A stretch of 64,000 nt of DNA. Origin: Roseibium album. Lineage in GTDB: Bacteria; Pseudomonadota; Alphaproteobacteria; Rhizobiales; Stappiaceae. Within the stretch, counting starts at the first letter, position 1. Every line of letters begins with the position of its first letter. A program made the position numbers and the translations under genes. The notes beneath the pieces are model-generated. The model worked only from the letters and a program-made list of their open reading frames with translations. It was not told the origin of the DNA and searched no databases. This document shows positions 28,005 to 37,008 of the stretch, piece after piece. The stretch is from contig NZ_CXWE01000004.1 in assembly GCF_001404515.1 (NCBI RefSeq), forward strand, positions 501,341 to 565,340. The letters are read 5' to 3'.

Positions 28005-29202
28005 ATCGCAACTGGTCACAGACCTCACGGTCACCCTGTCGGCCGTCGTCGGTCTGTTGGTTGTTCGCTGGCAGATCGATCCGGCCAGTGGTGGTGTTGC
28101 CGGCAGGTTCCGTTTTGCGCTGCTTGTGGTCGCTGTCTTTTATTTCGTGCGCGCTGCCGACTGGCTGACAGACTTCGGTCTTTTCAGAACGGCAACCTTC
28201 GTTGCGGCGGCCGTCATACCGTTCGCCGCGTTATTGCTGACGGAGGGTTTCCTGCGCCGTCACGCACCACGTTTCGTGAAACTGGTCGTTGCCGCCGGAA
28301 TGATAGCCACGGGGTGCGCCGCGGTGCTTTTACCCGGCTCAGTCGCGTCCTCTCCAGGTTTTCTGCTTCTCCTGGCCGCGTACCAGTTGATGTCTTTCAC
28401 CTTGATATTCGTGATGCTTCTGACGCGAGACAGATCCAGCCTGACTGCAACTGAAAATACGGCGATCAACAGATTTGCCATTGCGATCCCGATCGTGATG
28501 ATCCTGCTGTTGTCGGACTACGATCTGCTGCCACCGGAAAACCTGCCCTATCTGTCCGGACTTGGGGCGCTGACGATCGCCTGGGTCACCGTGACGCTGG
28601 AAGCCAGGATAGCCAGTGCCGCACGCGTGTTTTCTGCTGTCGCCTCGATTGCCTTCATAGGCTGCCTTGCCTCCTGGCTTGTCAAACTGCAGACGGGTCT
28701 GTCTCCCGAAGAGACACTTGAGACTTCGGCGATTGTCGTTTCGCTTATGCTTGTCCTGGTCCTCGGCCTTTCGTCCGCAGCCATTCGTCGCGACCGCCGT
28801 CAAACATCCCTCCTTGCCGCCATGCGACATGCAAAACGTCTCGACGACTACCTGGCCGCTCTCGACAACAACGGCTTGACGGCCGGTTATACAATTCTGC
28901 GAACAAACGAACTTCAGGACTATGACGGCGATCTAATGGTGCAGGTGCTTAAACCGACGGGATCCCAGAACATGTCCGATCTTCCGAAAAACCGCTCTCT
29001 GGACACGGCAGCACAAAGCCAGATCAGGGAATTGATCGCGCGCACCGGTGGAAACGAGGTTTTGCTCGTGGCTGAAGAACCGCTGATGGTCGCAGTCGGG
29101 TCCCCTGCCGGTTTTTCAGCAACTTCAAGCAGCAGCCTGCGCTCCGCTTTCGGCTTTGCACGGGTGATCGCGGAACGCGACATGGTCCGGAGGGGAACCT
29201 GA
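27997..29202 (+). CDS. Multi-pass membrane protein with cytosolic C-terminal domain
   Basis: 401 residues. About eight hydrophobic helices lie between residues ~10 and 265 (TVTLSAVVGLLVV, FALLVVAVFYFVRAADWL, FVAAAVIPFAALLLTEGF, ... VVSLMLVLVLGLSSAAI). A soluble ~130-residue C-terminal domain follows (RRDRRQTSLLAAMRHAKRL to the end) and resembles no signalling domain I can name. It overlaps the ThiF gene by 8 bp and the next gene by 1 bp, so it belongs to the five-gene operon. It may anchor the modification enzymes or sense a signal; both are guesses. Confidence 0.75.
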   Translation: MGESQLVTDLTVTLSAVVGLLVVRWQIDPASGGVAGRFRFALLVVAVFYFVRAADWLTDFGLFRTATFVAAAVIPFAALLLTEGFLRRHAPRFVKLVVAAGMIATGCAAVLLPGSVASSPGFLLLLAAYQLMSFTLIFVMLLTRDRSSLTATENTAINRFAIAIPIVMILLLSDYDLLPPENLPYLSGLGALTIAWVTVTLEARIASAARVFSAVASIAFIGCLASWLVKLQTGLSPEETLETSAIVVSLMLVLVLGLSSAAIRRDRRQTSLLAAMRHAKRLDDYLAALDNNGLTAGYTILRTNELQDYDGDLMVQVLKPTGSQNMSDLPKNRSLDTAAQSQIRELIARTGGNEVLLVAEEPLMVAVGSPAGFSATSSSSLRSAFGFARVIAERDMVRRGT

Positions 29203-30311
29203 TGACAATCCGTATCGAGACCGGCAATTTCGACGCCTTCTTCCAAGCACCCTTCAATGCTTATGGACCCGACAGTCTTTATGTGTCTCCTCTGCGCGCG
29301 GATCTCCTTCGCTTCGTCTCACACGACAAGAACCCGTTGTTTTCCGGTCCTGACGACATTTCGATCTTCACAGCCTTTCAAGGCGAGAAACCCGTCGGCC
29401 GTCTCACTGCACATGTCCACAACGCGTCCAACAAGAAGTTCGACTGGCGGCGCGCCTATTTCGGCTTTTTCGATTGCACAGATGACGGGGTCGCTGCCAG
29501 CGCCCTGCTGGCCGCTGCCGAAACCTGGGCACACACCCGCGGGTTGGACGAGATTGTCGGAAACATCAACCTGACAGCGATGCAGCAGATTGGTGTCGTT
29601 ACGGACGGGTTCGAAAACGCACCTTACACGGACCAGGTCTGGAACCCTCCCCACATACCGCGGCTATTGGAAGAAAACGGATATGCGCGTGACTTTCCAA
29701 TGGCAACTTTCGAAGTTGATCTGACGTCGTGCGCACCTCCGGCAATCGGACCGAAACAACAGCAGGTACTTGACGATCCGGACTTTGCTTTTGCCCGGAT
29801 TTCACGCTGGAATGTCCGCGAACGGATGGAACAGGCGCGGCTCCTGCTGAACTCGGCCTTTGCGCAAAATCCGATGTTCGTCCCGGTCAGTGCCGACGAA
29901 TACAGTTTTCAGGCCAAGGATATGGTCTGGATAATAGACCCGCGAATTTCCGCACTCCTGACTTACAAAGGCGACCCGGTGGCGACCATCTTGTGCATCC
30001 CGGATCTCAACCCCGTTCTGAAAAAGATCCGGTCACGCCCAGGGCTCACGATGCCGTGGCATTTTCTCCGGCACAGGTTTGCCAACAAGCGCGCCGTGCT
30101 GATCTATTCAGCGGTCCGCGCGGACATGCAGGGCAAGGGCATCAATCCCGTTGTTCTGCGGCATGTGATCCTGGCGATGAAGAAGGCCGGTTACAAGACA
30201 CTCGGCAACACCTGGATCGCTGACGTCAACGCCGCGAGCCTGGCCCAGAAGACGAAGGCCGGTGCCCACATGCTTCACCGCGCGCACCTCTACCGGAAGG
30301 CGCTGACGTGA
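29202..30311 (+). CDS. GNAT-like protein of the YghO type
   Basis: 369 residues, cytosolic. The length and pattern fit the two-domain GNAT-like proteins related to E. coli YghO: an N-terminal half with PVGRLTAHVHNASNKKF and GFFDCTDDGVAASALLAAAETWA, and a C-terminal half with VLIYSAVRADMQGKGINPVVL, where MQGKGI occupies the acyl-CoA pyrophosphate loop position. Acyl transfer to an unknown substrate is the likely chemistry. The start overlaps the previous stop (TGATG). It is the second GNAT-like gene of the operon, which suggests two acylation steps or one heteromeric enzyme. Confidence 0.7.
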   Translation: MTIRIETGNFDAFFQAPFNAYGPDSLYVSPLRADLLRFVSHDKNPLFSGPDDISIFTAFQGEKPVGRLTAHVHNASNKKFDWRRAYFGFFDCTDDGVAASALLAAAETWAHTRGLDEIVGNINLTAMQQIGVVTDGFENAPYTDQVWNPPHIPRLLEENGYARDFPMATFEVDLTSCAPPAIGPKQQQVLDDPDFAFARISRWNVRERMEQARLLLNSAFAQNPMFVPVSADEYSFQAKDMVWIIDPRISALLTYKGDPVATILCIPDLNPVLKKIRSRPGLTMPWHFLRHRFANKRAVLIYSAVRADMQGKGINPVVLRHVILAMKKAGYKTLGNTWIADVNAASLAQKTKAGAHMLHRAHLYRKALT

Positions 30312-31282
30312 CCCCCGAAATTCTCGAAAAGATAGCAGCGGAAGCCAATCTCGCTCCCTCGGCGCACAACACCCAGCCGACCCGCTGGGCGATGGACGGT
30401 CAAAATGCCATTGTTTTGTCCCTCGACCCCGCCCGTCTGCTCCCTGTGGGTGACTCGGAAAACAAGGATGCACGATTGAGTGGCGGTGCCGCACTTTACG
30501 GAACGATGCTTGCCCTTGCCCGCCATGGCCACGGCGTGTCGGGCTGGGAAATTTCTGACGACATCGCCCGCCTCGCCATCGCCGGTCCACCCGGACCTGT
30601 CCAACCGATCGAAACACTGAAAAGACGGACCACGTTCCGCGCAGGGTTCGCACAGGCCAGCCTGGAGCTGCGCAAGTCACTCAGTGATATGTGTGCCGGC
30701 CGTTCCGACACGGCGCTCACGCAGGACGCCCACCGGATTGCGATGCTCTCGGAATTGAACGACCAGGCAAGCCTCAATGTCATGCGCTCTCCGTCATTTC
30801 GTAAGGAGTTGGTAGACTGGATGCGGCTTCGCGCTTCGGACCCGCGCTGGGCCCTTGATGGTCTTTCCGCTGAATCTCTGGCGTTGTCAGGCCTCGAAGC
30901 GCGTATGGCAGGAATTGCGCTTGGACGTCCGGTGTTTGAAATTCTCGACCGGCTTGGGTTCGGCAAGGCGATCGTTTCAGAACACGGCAAAACCGTCACG
31001 GCTACCGGGCTCGTCGCCTTTCACCGTCCGGCAGAAGAAGATCGCTGGACAAGCGGCGGCAAATTCTATGAATTCTGGCTCGCGTTGACCGCCGCCGGAT
31101 TCGCGGCCTGGCCCATGGCCGTCCTCGCCGACGATCCCACGGCACGGCGGGAGGTGATGAAACTGTTTGAGCTCGCCGAGGAGCGCGAACTGATTACGGT
31201 CTTGCGTGTCGGACCCCACCCTGGAAACAGGCAGCCGGAAAAAGCCAGACTGCCAGCCGACCAACTCGTCACAAAAGCTTGA
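30308..31282 (+). CDS. Acg-type nitroreductase family protein
   Basis: 324 residues, starting with GTG inside the previous gene's stop overlap (GTGA). The N-terminus has the FMN-binding motif APSAHNTQPTRW. The protein lacks the usual dimer swap length of NfsB and is closest in layout to the Acg/Rv3131 branch of flavin nitroreductase-fold proteins. Some members of that branch sequester FMN rather than catalyse reduction. It is the last gene of the operon; its 3' end overlaps the convergent cytochrome gene by 14 bp. A flavin-dependent oxidation step, as in azoline dehydrogenases paired with E1-like proteins, is one possible role (inference). Confidence 0.78.
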   Translation: MTPEILEKIAAEANLAPSAHNTQPTRWAMDGQNAIVLSLDPARLLPVGDSENKDARLSGGAALYGTMLALARHGHGVSGWEISDDIARLAIAGPPGPVQPIETLKRRTTFRAGFAQASLELRKSLSDMCAGRSDTALTQDAHRIAMLSELNDQASLNVMRSPSFRKELVDWMRLRASDPRWALDGLSAESLALSGLEARMAGIALGRPVFEILDRLGFGKAIVSEHGKTVTATGLVAFHRPAEEDRWTSGGKFYEFWLALTAAGFAAWPMAVLADDPTARREVMKLFELAEERELITVLRVGPHPGNRQPEKARLPADQLVTKA

Positions 31283-32933
31283 GATATTCCAGAAGTGCCG
31301 CCTTGTCGTCCTCGGACAGGGAAGAGAACGGACGCTCGTGACCCTCGTTCCCCAGGCCATACTGACTGACGTCGATTTCTGCCGAAAGCGCCCAGGGTTC
31401 ATAATCAGGCGGCGGCATCCAGCCTCCTTGCGCATCGTCCGATCCGCGGAGCCCCACCCGTGTCATGTCAAGCGCATGGCCGCCGACGACAAAACGTTCA
31501 GGCCGCTTGTCCGGACGCATGAGGTGCCACAGTGTCGGAACACTGCCGTTGTGAAGATAGGGAGCGCTGGCCCAGATACCGGTCAGCGGCGGCGCCGCGT
31601 AGGCGCCGGTGCTTCTTGCACTGATATAGCGCCCGAAATGACCGGAATTGACGGCGGCAGCGACGTTTTCACCGGTCAATTCCAGACGGCGCCGATCGGT
31701 TCCGATATCTCCCTGCCAGTTTGGAAATGCGACCAACTCCGGTTTGGTGAGATTCTGGTTGTATACGCCGTGGCATTGACTGCAGTTGTCGGCATAAACA
31801 GACCGTCCATCGGTTAGAAGATGTCGGTTGATCTTTCCAGGAAATCTCTGAGGCTCATAGTCTTGAAGCCAACGCAGTACCGCTTCAGCATCCGCAATAT
31901 GGGCCTCGGCTACTTCAGCGCTTACCCCCATACTCGGAACCGTGAAATAGGCGACGATGGATGCCATTTCCTTCAGATGGTTTTCATCGAGATCCTTCGG
32001 AACGGTTTCCGAGAGGGGATCAACGCCCGGTGGCACGTAGGAGCCGGTGTTGAGGAAGCTGCGCCGCCAGAGCCTCCCACCAAGCTCGGGAACCGAATTG
32101 AAGACGCTCTTGTCGACAACGGTACCCTCGGGAATAAGCCCCAGCCGGTTGCGCAATGCATCGAGACCGTTTGTTGCACCGGGTAACCCGGCCACGAACG
32201 GAACAAGTCGACCAATAGTCCTGTTCCTTTCGTCCATTTCCTGTTGAAGCATTGGCAATATCGCGAAACGAAGCGTTTGCCGTTCACTCCAGCCTGTCTC
32301 CGGAAACAGGATCTCGACAGTCTCAAACAGCTTTGCATCGTCATGTCCGTAAGTCCGGAACGCTGAATGGAGCGCAGCGGTATAGGCTTCCAGATTGATC
32401 GAACTGTTTGGCATGCCCAACCAGATTCTTGTCGTATCCGGTGTGCCGTCCTCCCGGTAGGTCACGGCCGAATGGCAGGCTGCGCAACCGGTGTTTCCAA
32501 TGGTCACGGCAATCGGCAGGAGTGCATGCTTCGCAAGACCGGTATTGATCCCGACCGGTTTCGAGAGATCCGGCCTGGCAAGTGTCGGCGGCCAGTTGGC
32601 GATCTGCGTCGGACTGTGAAATCCGAACCCGCGATAGATCGCGGCAATATCAATTTGCTTCAATGCTGCAACGTCGCCGGCGGTTTCCTGGAGCGCCAAC
32701 GCTGAAACTGCAAGTTTCCAGGGTGCCGCCGACGTTCGCAGCGTGTCCGAACTCAGACCGCCGAAGTCGCCGAAACCGAACAGAGCAATACCCTCTTCTG
32801 TCCCGGACATCGCGCCGGTTTCAAACCGTGTCAGCGACGCCGATGATGTTTTGAGTTTCGTGGGATCACTGATCCAGACAAAAACTGCCAAGGCAATGAG
32901 CATCAGCAGCAAAGCTGTCCCAATTCGCTTCAT
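31269..32933 (-). CDS. Di-haem cytochrome c, peroxidase/MauG-related
   Basis: 554 residues. An N-terminal membrane anchor or signal helix (RIGTALLLMLIALAVFVWIS) is followed by two c-type haem sites: CAACH at 150-154 and CSQCH at 384-388. The C-terminal domain (PPLTGIWASAPYLHNGSVPTLWHLM) is typical of the di-haem cytochrome c peroxidase/thiol oxidase (DUF3365-free, RoxA-like) group. It is longer than classic CcpA. It would sit in the periplasm facing the membrane. The ATG at 32933 follows GAGGGG; an upstream start at 32987 is less likely. It is a single gene, convergent with the nitroreductase. The substrate is not evident. Confidence 0.85.
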   Translation of the reverse strand: MKRIGTALLLMLIALAVFVWISDPTKLKTSSASLTRFETGAMSGTEEGIALFGFGDFGGLSSDTLRTSAAPWKLAVSALALQETAGDVAALKQIDIAAIYRGFGFHSPTQIANWPPTLARPDLSKPVGINTGLAKHALLPIAVTIGNTGCAACHSAVTYREDGTPDTTRIWLGMPNSSINLEAYTAALHSAFRTYGHDDAKLFETVEILFPETGWSERQTLRFAILPMLQQEMDERNRTIGRLVPFVAGLPGATNGLDALRNRLGLIPEGTVVDKSVFNSVPELGGRLWRRSFLNTGSYVPPGVDPLSETVPKDLDENHLKEMASIVAYFTVPSMGVSAEVAEAHIADAEAVLRWLQDYEPQRFPGKINRHLLTDGRSVYADNCSQCHGVYNQNLTKPELVAFPNWQGDIGTDRRRLELTGENVAAAVNSGHFGRYISARSTGAYAAPPLTGIWASAPYLHNGSVPTLWHLMRPDKRPERFVVGGHALDMTRVGLRGSDDAQGGWMPPPDYEPWALSAEIDVSQYGLGNEGHERPFSSLSEDDKAALLEYLKLL

Positions 32934-33467
32934 GTGCCCCTCATCATCCAATCCAAAGCGTGTCCTGCCTCTGCCGGTTGGCCGCACTTCATGTGGCCAT
33001 TTGGTTCAGGATTGCAATTTCCGGCAGCGCTGTCCTGAACTTGAAACCGACCGCATCGCCACAAGCGAAGGATGATCAGACAGCAAGATAAGTAAACATT
33101 TTCAGAAGCTTGAGACGTTTTACTTCTGCGCAGGAACATCCATCTTTATATACGAAGGCCGATTTTCTGCCTCGAACATTGGGTTTCTTTCTTCCCCGGG
33201 CAAATGCCGCGTCGAGTTGGTTTCGTCTGAATTGCCTGAAACGCCAGGATGAAGCAATCGCGGTATCAGGTACCCGACATGTAACGGATCGCCGACAGCT
33301 TCACAGGGCTGCGCATTGCACCTGCGGCCGGCGGCTGTTCCTGCAGTCGCGCGCATGTTCCGATCCACAGATGTTCCAAAACTGGGAACCGGATTGCCGA
33401 AAGCGGCAATCCGAGAGAAGACTTGAGTGTCTCGCTGCCGAAAAAAACGTTCTTCTGCTTCAGTCGG
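32934..33467. other. Intergenic region upstream of cytochrome c gene and downstream of VOC gene
   Basis: About 530 bp without a supported gene. A 135-codon plus frame (33110-33517) is rejected: no RBS, odd composition, and it runs into the VOC gene antisense. The region holds the cytochrome promoter and a strong hairpin near 33390. Confidence 0.5.
33390..33413 (-). terminator. Strong hairpin downstream of VOC gene
   Basis: Perfect ten-base stem CGGATTGCCG / CGGCAATCCG with a four-base loop, 54 bp after the VOC stop on the minus strand. No clear U-tract follows, so it may be a factor-dependent end or an mRNA-stabilising hairpin. Confidence 0.5.
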
Positions 33468-33896
33468 TCACGCCGGGACCGCGTCCGGCGAATACTGCGC
33501 GAGAAACTCAGCGCTAGGCGGAATGGGCGTGATCACGTCGATCAGGACACCATTTGGATCTTGCGTGATGAAATGGCGCTGGCCGAAAGGTTCGTCCTTC
33601 AAGGCCAGAAGAATGGGTAACCCCTTTTCCTTGAGCCGGTCGTATATCGGGTCCACGTTTTCGACTTCGAAATTCAGCAGCAAGCCTCCTGTGCAATTGC
33701 CGCGACCCGGCTCGGGAATGGTCGGGTGATCCTTGTCGAGAATGGCCAGGTTGATTTTTTCGTCCTCTTCCGACTGCAGGTGAATGTACCAGTCCGCCTC
33801 AAAGGCTGCCTTGAATTTGAAATGATCGCGGTAAAACCGGGCCGTCCCGGCAACATCGTCTGTCATCAGAACCGGGTAGTACTGGGTGGCTTTCAT
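33468..33896 (-). CDS. VOC/glyoxalase-fold protein
   Basis: 142 residues with a vicinal-oxygen-chelate fold: [60 protein letters not shown] and the terminal [19 protein letters not shown]. This pattern fits the glyoxalase/bleomycin-resistance/extradiol superfamily. The start at 33896 has GGGAG upstream. It is divergent from the tetR gene; two palindromic operators fill the 123-bp gap, so it is probably the regulator's target. The ligand or substrate is unknown. Confidence 0.85.
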   Translation of the reverse strand: MKATQYYPVLMTDDVAGTARFYRDHFKFKAAFEADWYIHLQSEEDEKINLAILDKDHPTIPEPGRGNCTGGLLLNFEVENVDPIYDRLKEKGLPILLALKDEPFGQRHFITQDPNGVLIDVITPIPPSAEFLAQYSPDAVPA

Positions 33897-33974
33897 GGCA
33901 TTTCTCCCTTTGTTCGTGAGTCGCATTCAAATCCCGGCATTGGAACGCCGGGGCTTTTCAGGCGCTCTAAAAAA

Positions 33975-33991
33975 ACATACAGTTTGTATGT
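33975..33991. promoter_or_regulatory. TetR operator 1
   Basis: Perfect palindrome ACATACA-GTT-TGTATGT in the VOC/tetR divergent gap. The arms are the same as those of a second site 28 bp away. The distance and identity of the two sites suggest cooperative or dual repression of both promoters. Confidence 0.75.
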
Positions 33992-34002
33992 AACTCGAAT
34001 TA

Positions 34003-34019
34003 ACATACAGGCTGCATGT
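34003..34019. promoter_or_regulatory. TetR operator 2
   Basis: Palindrome ACATACA-GGC-TGCATGT, same left arm as operator 1 with one mismatch in the right arm. It directly abuts the tetR start codon at 34020, so bound repressor would block the regulator's own expression. Confidence 0.7.
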
Positions 34020-34613
34020 ATGCAAGATGCAAAACCACGCCGAAAACAGGCCGAGCGCAGGGCGGAGACCAGACGTGCCCTTCTGGGCGCCGCCAGGAAA
34101 CTGATCGTTGCCAAGGGCTACGCCGAGACAGGAACGCCGGAAATCGTGAAAGATGCGGACGTGACGAGAGGTGCGCTCTATCACCACTTTTCCGACAAGG
34201 CAGACCTGATGCGCGCGCTTGTGCACCAGGAGGCAGCCGCTGTTGCATCGGAAATCAACGCGGATACGAGTACGGATCAATCCCCGCTTGATGCATTCAT
34301 GGCAGGAGCAAAGGCCTATTTTTCGGCAATGTCGGCGCCGGGCCGGGCAAGGATCCTGCTGTTGGAAGGGCCCGCAGTGCTTGGCCTGGGCGAAATGGCT
34401 GAAATAGACCGGGAAACCGGCGGCGCGACCCTGCTCGAGGGGCTTCGCCACGCAGCTGCCCAGGGTGCCATAGGAGACATTCCCCTGGAGCCGCTAGCAG
34501 ACCTGCTCTCGTCAGCGTTTGACCGGGCGGCTTTGGCGATTGCAAACGGAGGAGACAGCGAGGCTTACGAACAGGCAACCAAGAAACTGCTGGCAGGAAT
34601 TTTGAAAGCATGA
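34020..34613 (+). CDS. TetR-family transcriptional regulator
   Basis: 197 residues. The N-terminal helix-turn-helix is clear (RRALLGAARKLIVAKGYAETGTPEIV, VTRGALYHHFSDKADLMRAL). The C-terminal ligand domain is of the usual TetR length. The ATG at 34020 is chosen because the DNA-binding domain starts there; the frame is open further upstream only by chance. There is no Shine-Dalgarno directly upstream because operator 2 occupies that position, so leaderless or weak translation is likely. It probably represses itself and the VOC gene. Confidence 0.9.
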   Translation: MQDAKPRRKQAERRAETRRALLGAARKLIVAKGYAETGTPEIVKDADVTRGALYHHFSDKADLMRALVHQEAAAVASEINADTSTDQSPLDAFMAGAKAYFSAMSAPGRARILLLEGPAVLGLGEMAEIDRETGGATLLEGLRHAAAQGAIGDIPLEPLADLLSSAFDRAALAIANGGDSEAYEQATKKLLAGILKA

Positions 34614-34911
34614 GGAAACCTGGCCCTCGCTTCGCTCACATCGAGCCTAGATGCCATGTCAGCAAGACTTGCAATGCCGTTTCTGCTGTTTCAAGTAACG
34701 TTTCTCCTTTGACGTCTCCATCGGCGACTTTATTGCTTGGGTGGCAATGCAAAAACTGAACGGGTCATACGCCTGAATGGTCCGGATCGAAGGAGCCGGA
34801 ACAACTTATATCGTCAGAAAGCTTCGCCTGAGAAACAAAACCGGCCCCTGCCCCATTCCTGACTCAGAATCCGCATATTCAGGTCAGCGGGCGAGAAACT
34901 ATGGATGGCGG

Positions 34912-35622
34912 ATGAAGCGGCGTGAATTTCTGATCGGGGCAGGTATTGCCGCAGGCAGCGGCCTGACTGCAGCTGCGATGATACCCGGCAAACTCGAAGC
35001 CGGATTGCAACTTGCGCAAAACGCGATTGAAAGTCACGACGAGCCACTGGTCAGGATTACTTTTCAACGGGATCTTGAGCAGGCCGAGCCCTGGGCGGAA
35101 AAACTGATAACAGCCGCCGAAGACCAGATCGGGGTAACGCTGATCTACGACCCGGCTTATGTTGGACTGGGTTTTCCCAATGGTGACCTGCCGCGCGAAC
35201 GTGGCGTTTGCACCGACGTCATCGTCCGGGCCTATCGCGATGCCTTCGGTTTCGACCTTCAAAAAGAGGTCAATCGCGATATGAAATCGCACTTCAGGGC
35301 CTATCCGAAGATATGGGGCCTCAGGCGACCGGATCGGAACATCGATCACAGACGGGTCCCGAACCTGCAGACCTTTTTCAAAAGACAGGACGCTGCGCTC
35401 CCGGTCAGCAACCGCGCGTCAGACTATCTGCCCGGAGACGTTGTCTCGCAGATGCTGCCTGGCAATCTGCCGCATATTGCCATCGTCTCGCACTACCGCT
35501 CACAGGATGGCAATCGTCCGCTTGTCATACACAACATCGGTGCCGGTACCCGCCTGGAAGACAGGTTGCTCGAATTCCCGATCACCGGCCGTTACCGTTT
35601 CAAGCCGGGTGTCAGCAGCTGA
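34912..35622 (+). CDS. DUF1287 family exported protein
   Basis: 236 residues with an N-terminal twin-arginine-like start (MKRREFLIGAGIAAGSGLTAAA). The mature part matches DUF1287 (YijF-like): AAEDQIGVTLIYDPAYVGLGFPNGD, RGVCTDVIVRAYRDAFG with the Cys, DMKSHFRAYPKIWG, YLPGDVVSQMLPGNLPHIAIVS (His) and VIHNIGAGTR. The conserved Cys-Asp and His suggest an NlpC/P60-like hydrolase fold (inference). The start at 34912 is chosen for the signal sequence. Single gene, periplasmic. Confidence 0.88.
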   Translation: MKRREFLIGAGIAAGSGLTAAAMIPGKLEAGLQLAQNAIESHDEPLVRITFQRDLEQAEPWAEKLITAAEDQIGVTLIYDPAYVGLGFPNGDLPRERGVCTDVIVRAYRDAFGFDLQKEVNRDMKSHFRAYPKIWGLRRPDRNIDHRRVPNLQTFFKRQDAALPVSNRASDYLPGDVVSQMLPGNLPHIAIVSHYRSQDGNRPLVIHNIGAGTRLEDRLLEFPITGRYRFKPGVSS

Positions 35623-36016
35623 GTCTCACTCTGATTTCCATATGAGGTGTGCCATCTGGTCGTCCGGCAGCTAAAATCCGCGGTCAACGAAGGCGCTGCC
35701 AGATAGTACGCGCGAATTGGCTGACAACGAACCCCGCGCGTCCATTGGTCTTGATGACAGCTTCTCGTCCTCAAGTTGATCATTTGGCTGCTGAGGTTCG
35801 AACACAGATCCGGACATTCATTGCTTGACGAACGAACGATCGGGTTTTGGACAACTCAGCCGTTCTTGTTGTTCAACGCAATTGCCACTCTTAGAGCATT
35901 CGGCGTTTTGCCCTGATGAAACCACTGAATTGAAAACTTGAGACAAAGCGACAAGACTGCGCGCAAATCAGTGATTGCGCTGCATGTCCAGTCAGTCTGG
36001 ATCTTGCCGGAAGGCA
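35623..36016. other. Intergenic region, nothing recognised
   Basis: 394 bp between the convergent DUF1287 gene and the AraC regulator gene. I see no RNA gene, clear hairpin or credible ORF. Confidence 0.4.
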
Positions 36017-36865
36017 TTACCTCAAGACGCGTCCGATTTCGATATGCCCCATTCGAAAGCTGTTCGGCGACACGCCCGTTTTGGATTTGAAGAACCTTGT
36101 GAAATGCCCTTGAGCAGAAAACCCCAACAGTTCGGATATTTCCGCAATCGTAATGGCAGGGTCACTAAGAAGGTGCGATGCGCGTTCGCAGCACAGGGTA
36201 TCCAGATAAGTTCGTGGCGACAGGCCAGTGCATTGGCGAAAGCGTGCATAAAACTGTGACCGCGACAATCCCACATCCCGTGCTACATCGTTCAGGTCCA
36301 GTTCCTTGGAAGGTTCCTGGCGAAATGCCTTTACCGCTCTTCGAATTCGGTGGTCGCTTACAAACAGGCAGTTTGTGCTCTGCTCCGACACAGCGTCGGT
36401 TTTCGAACATTGGAGCACTGACCAGACCAGGTCACGAAGCAATGTGTCGAACTGCTCTTCATCGCTATGCATGTCCATCATCTGATCCGCAAGTTTCACG
36501 GCCTGCTCCTGCAAGCGGGAACTCACTGTCGCCGTTGATTTCGCGAAAGGAAGGTTCTTGAAGCCGGCAAGTATCTGATTGCCGTTCTCTCCGAACCACA
36601 GCGTGTCGATGTAGAGCGCCAAGAGAACCGTCGGCTCTACACCCGTAGACCGCTGATTGGAATGAACGACCCAGGGATTGACCAGCACCATTTGGGTATC
36701 GGTTAGCCGCGCGCCTTTACCGTCGACGCTGTAGACCGTGTCGGGCCCTGTAAGTTTGATGAGCGCATGAACCTGGGAATGGGCGTGATCCAGAACCGGC
36801 TCCGTTGCGGACAGCAAGGCGACGCGCCCAAACGCTCCTACAGCGATCCCAAGTGCGTCAGCCAC
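36017..36865 (-). CDS. AraC-family transcriptional regulator
   Basis: 282 residues. The C-terminal double helix-turn-helix is typical (LDLNDVARDVGLSRSQFYARFRQCTG, ITIAEISELLGFSAQGHFTRFFKSKTG). The N-terminal half is a cupin-like sensor domain (HAHSQVHALIKLTG, MVLVNPWVVHSNQR). The GTG start at 36865 follows AAGGGA at good spacing. It is divergent from the aldehyde dehydrogenase operon, which it most likely controls. Confidence 0.92.
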   Translation of the reverse strand: MADALGIAVGAFGRVALLSATEPVLDHAHSQVHALIKLTGPDTVYSVDGKGARLTDTQMVLVNPWVVHSNQRSTGVEPTVLLALYIDTLWFGENGNQILAGFKNLPFAKSTATVSSRLQEQAVKLADQMMDMHSDEEQFDTLLRDLVWSVLQCSKTDAVSEQSTNCLFVSDHRIRRAVKAFRQEPSKELDLNDVARDVGLSRSQFYARFRQCTGLSPRTYLDTLCCERASHLLSDPAITIAEISELLGFSAQGHFTRFFKSKTGVSPNSFRMGHIEIGRVLR

Positions 36866-37008
36866 GGCATCCCTTCGGCATTTGCCTCAATTAATCGGAC
36901 AAAAAGGTAAATAGCACGAAACCGTGGCAAAGACCACTGAGCAGGAGCGTGCCATCCTGAGGTCAATGAAATCGTGCTTCGCCACCAGCAAAGACAGGGA
37001 AAGTTATC

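Noticed and set aside
33110-33517. 135-codon plus frame
   Set aside because: No RBS, unusual composition, and partly antisense to the VOC gene.
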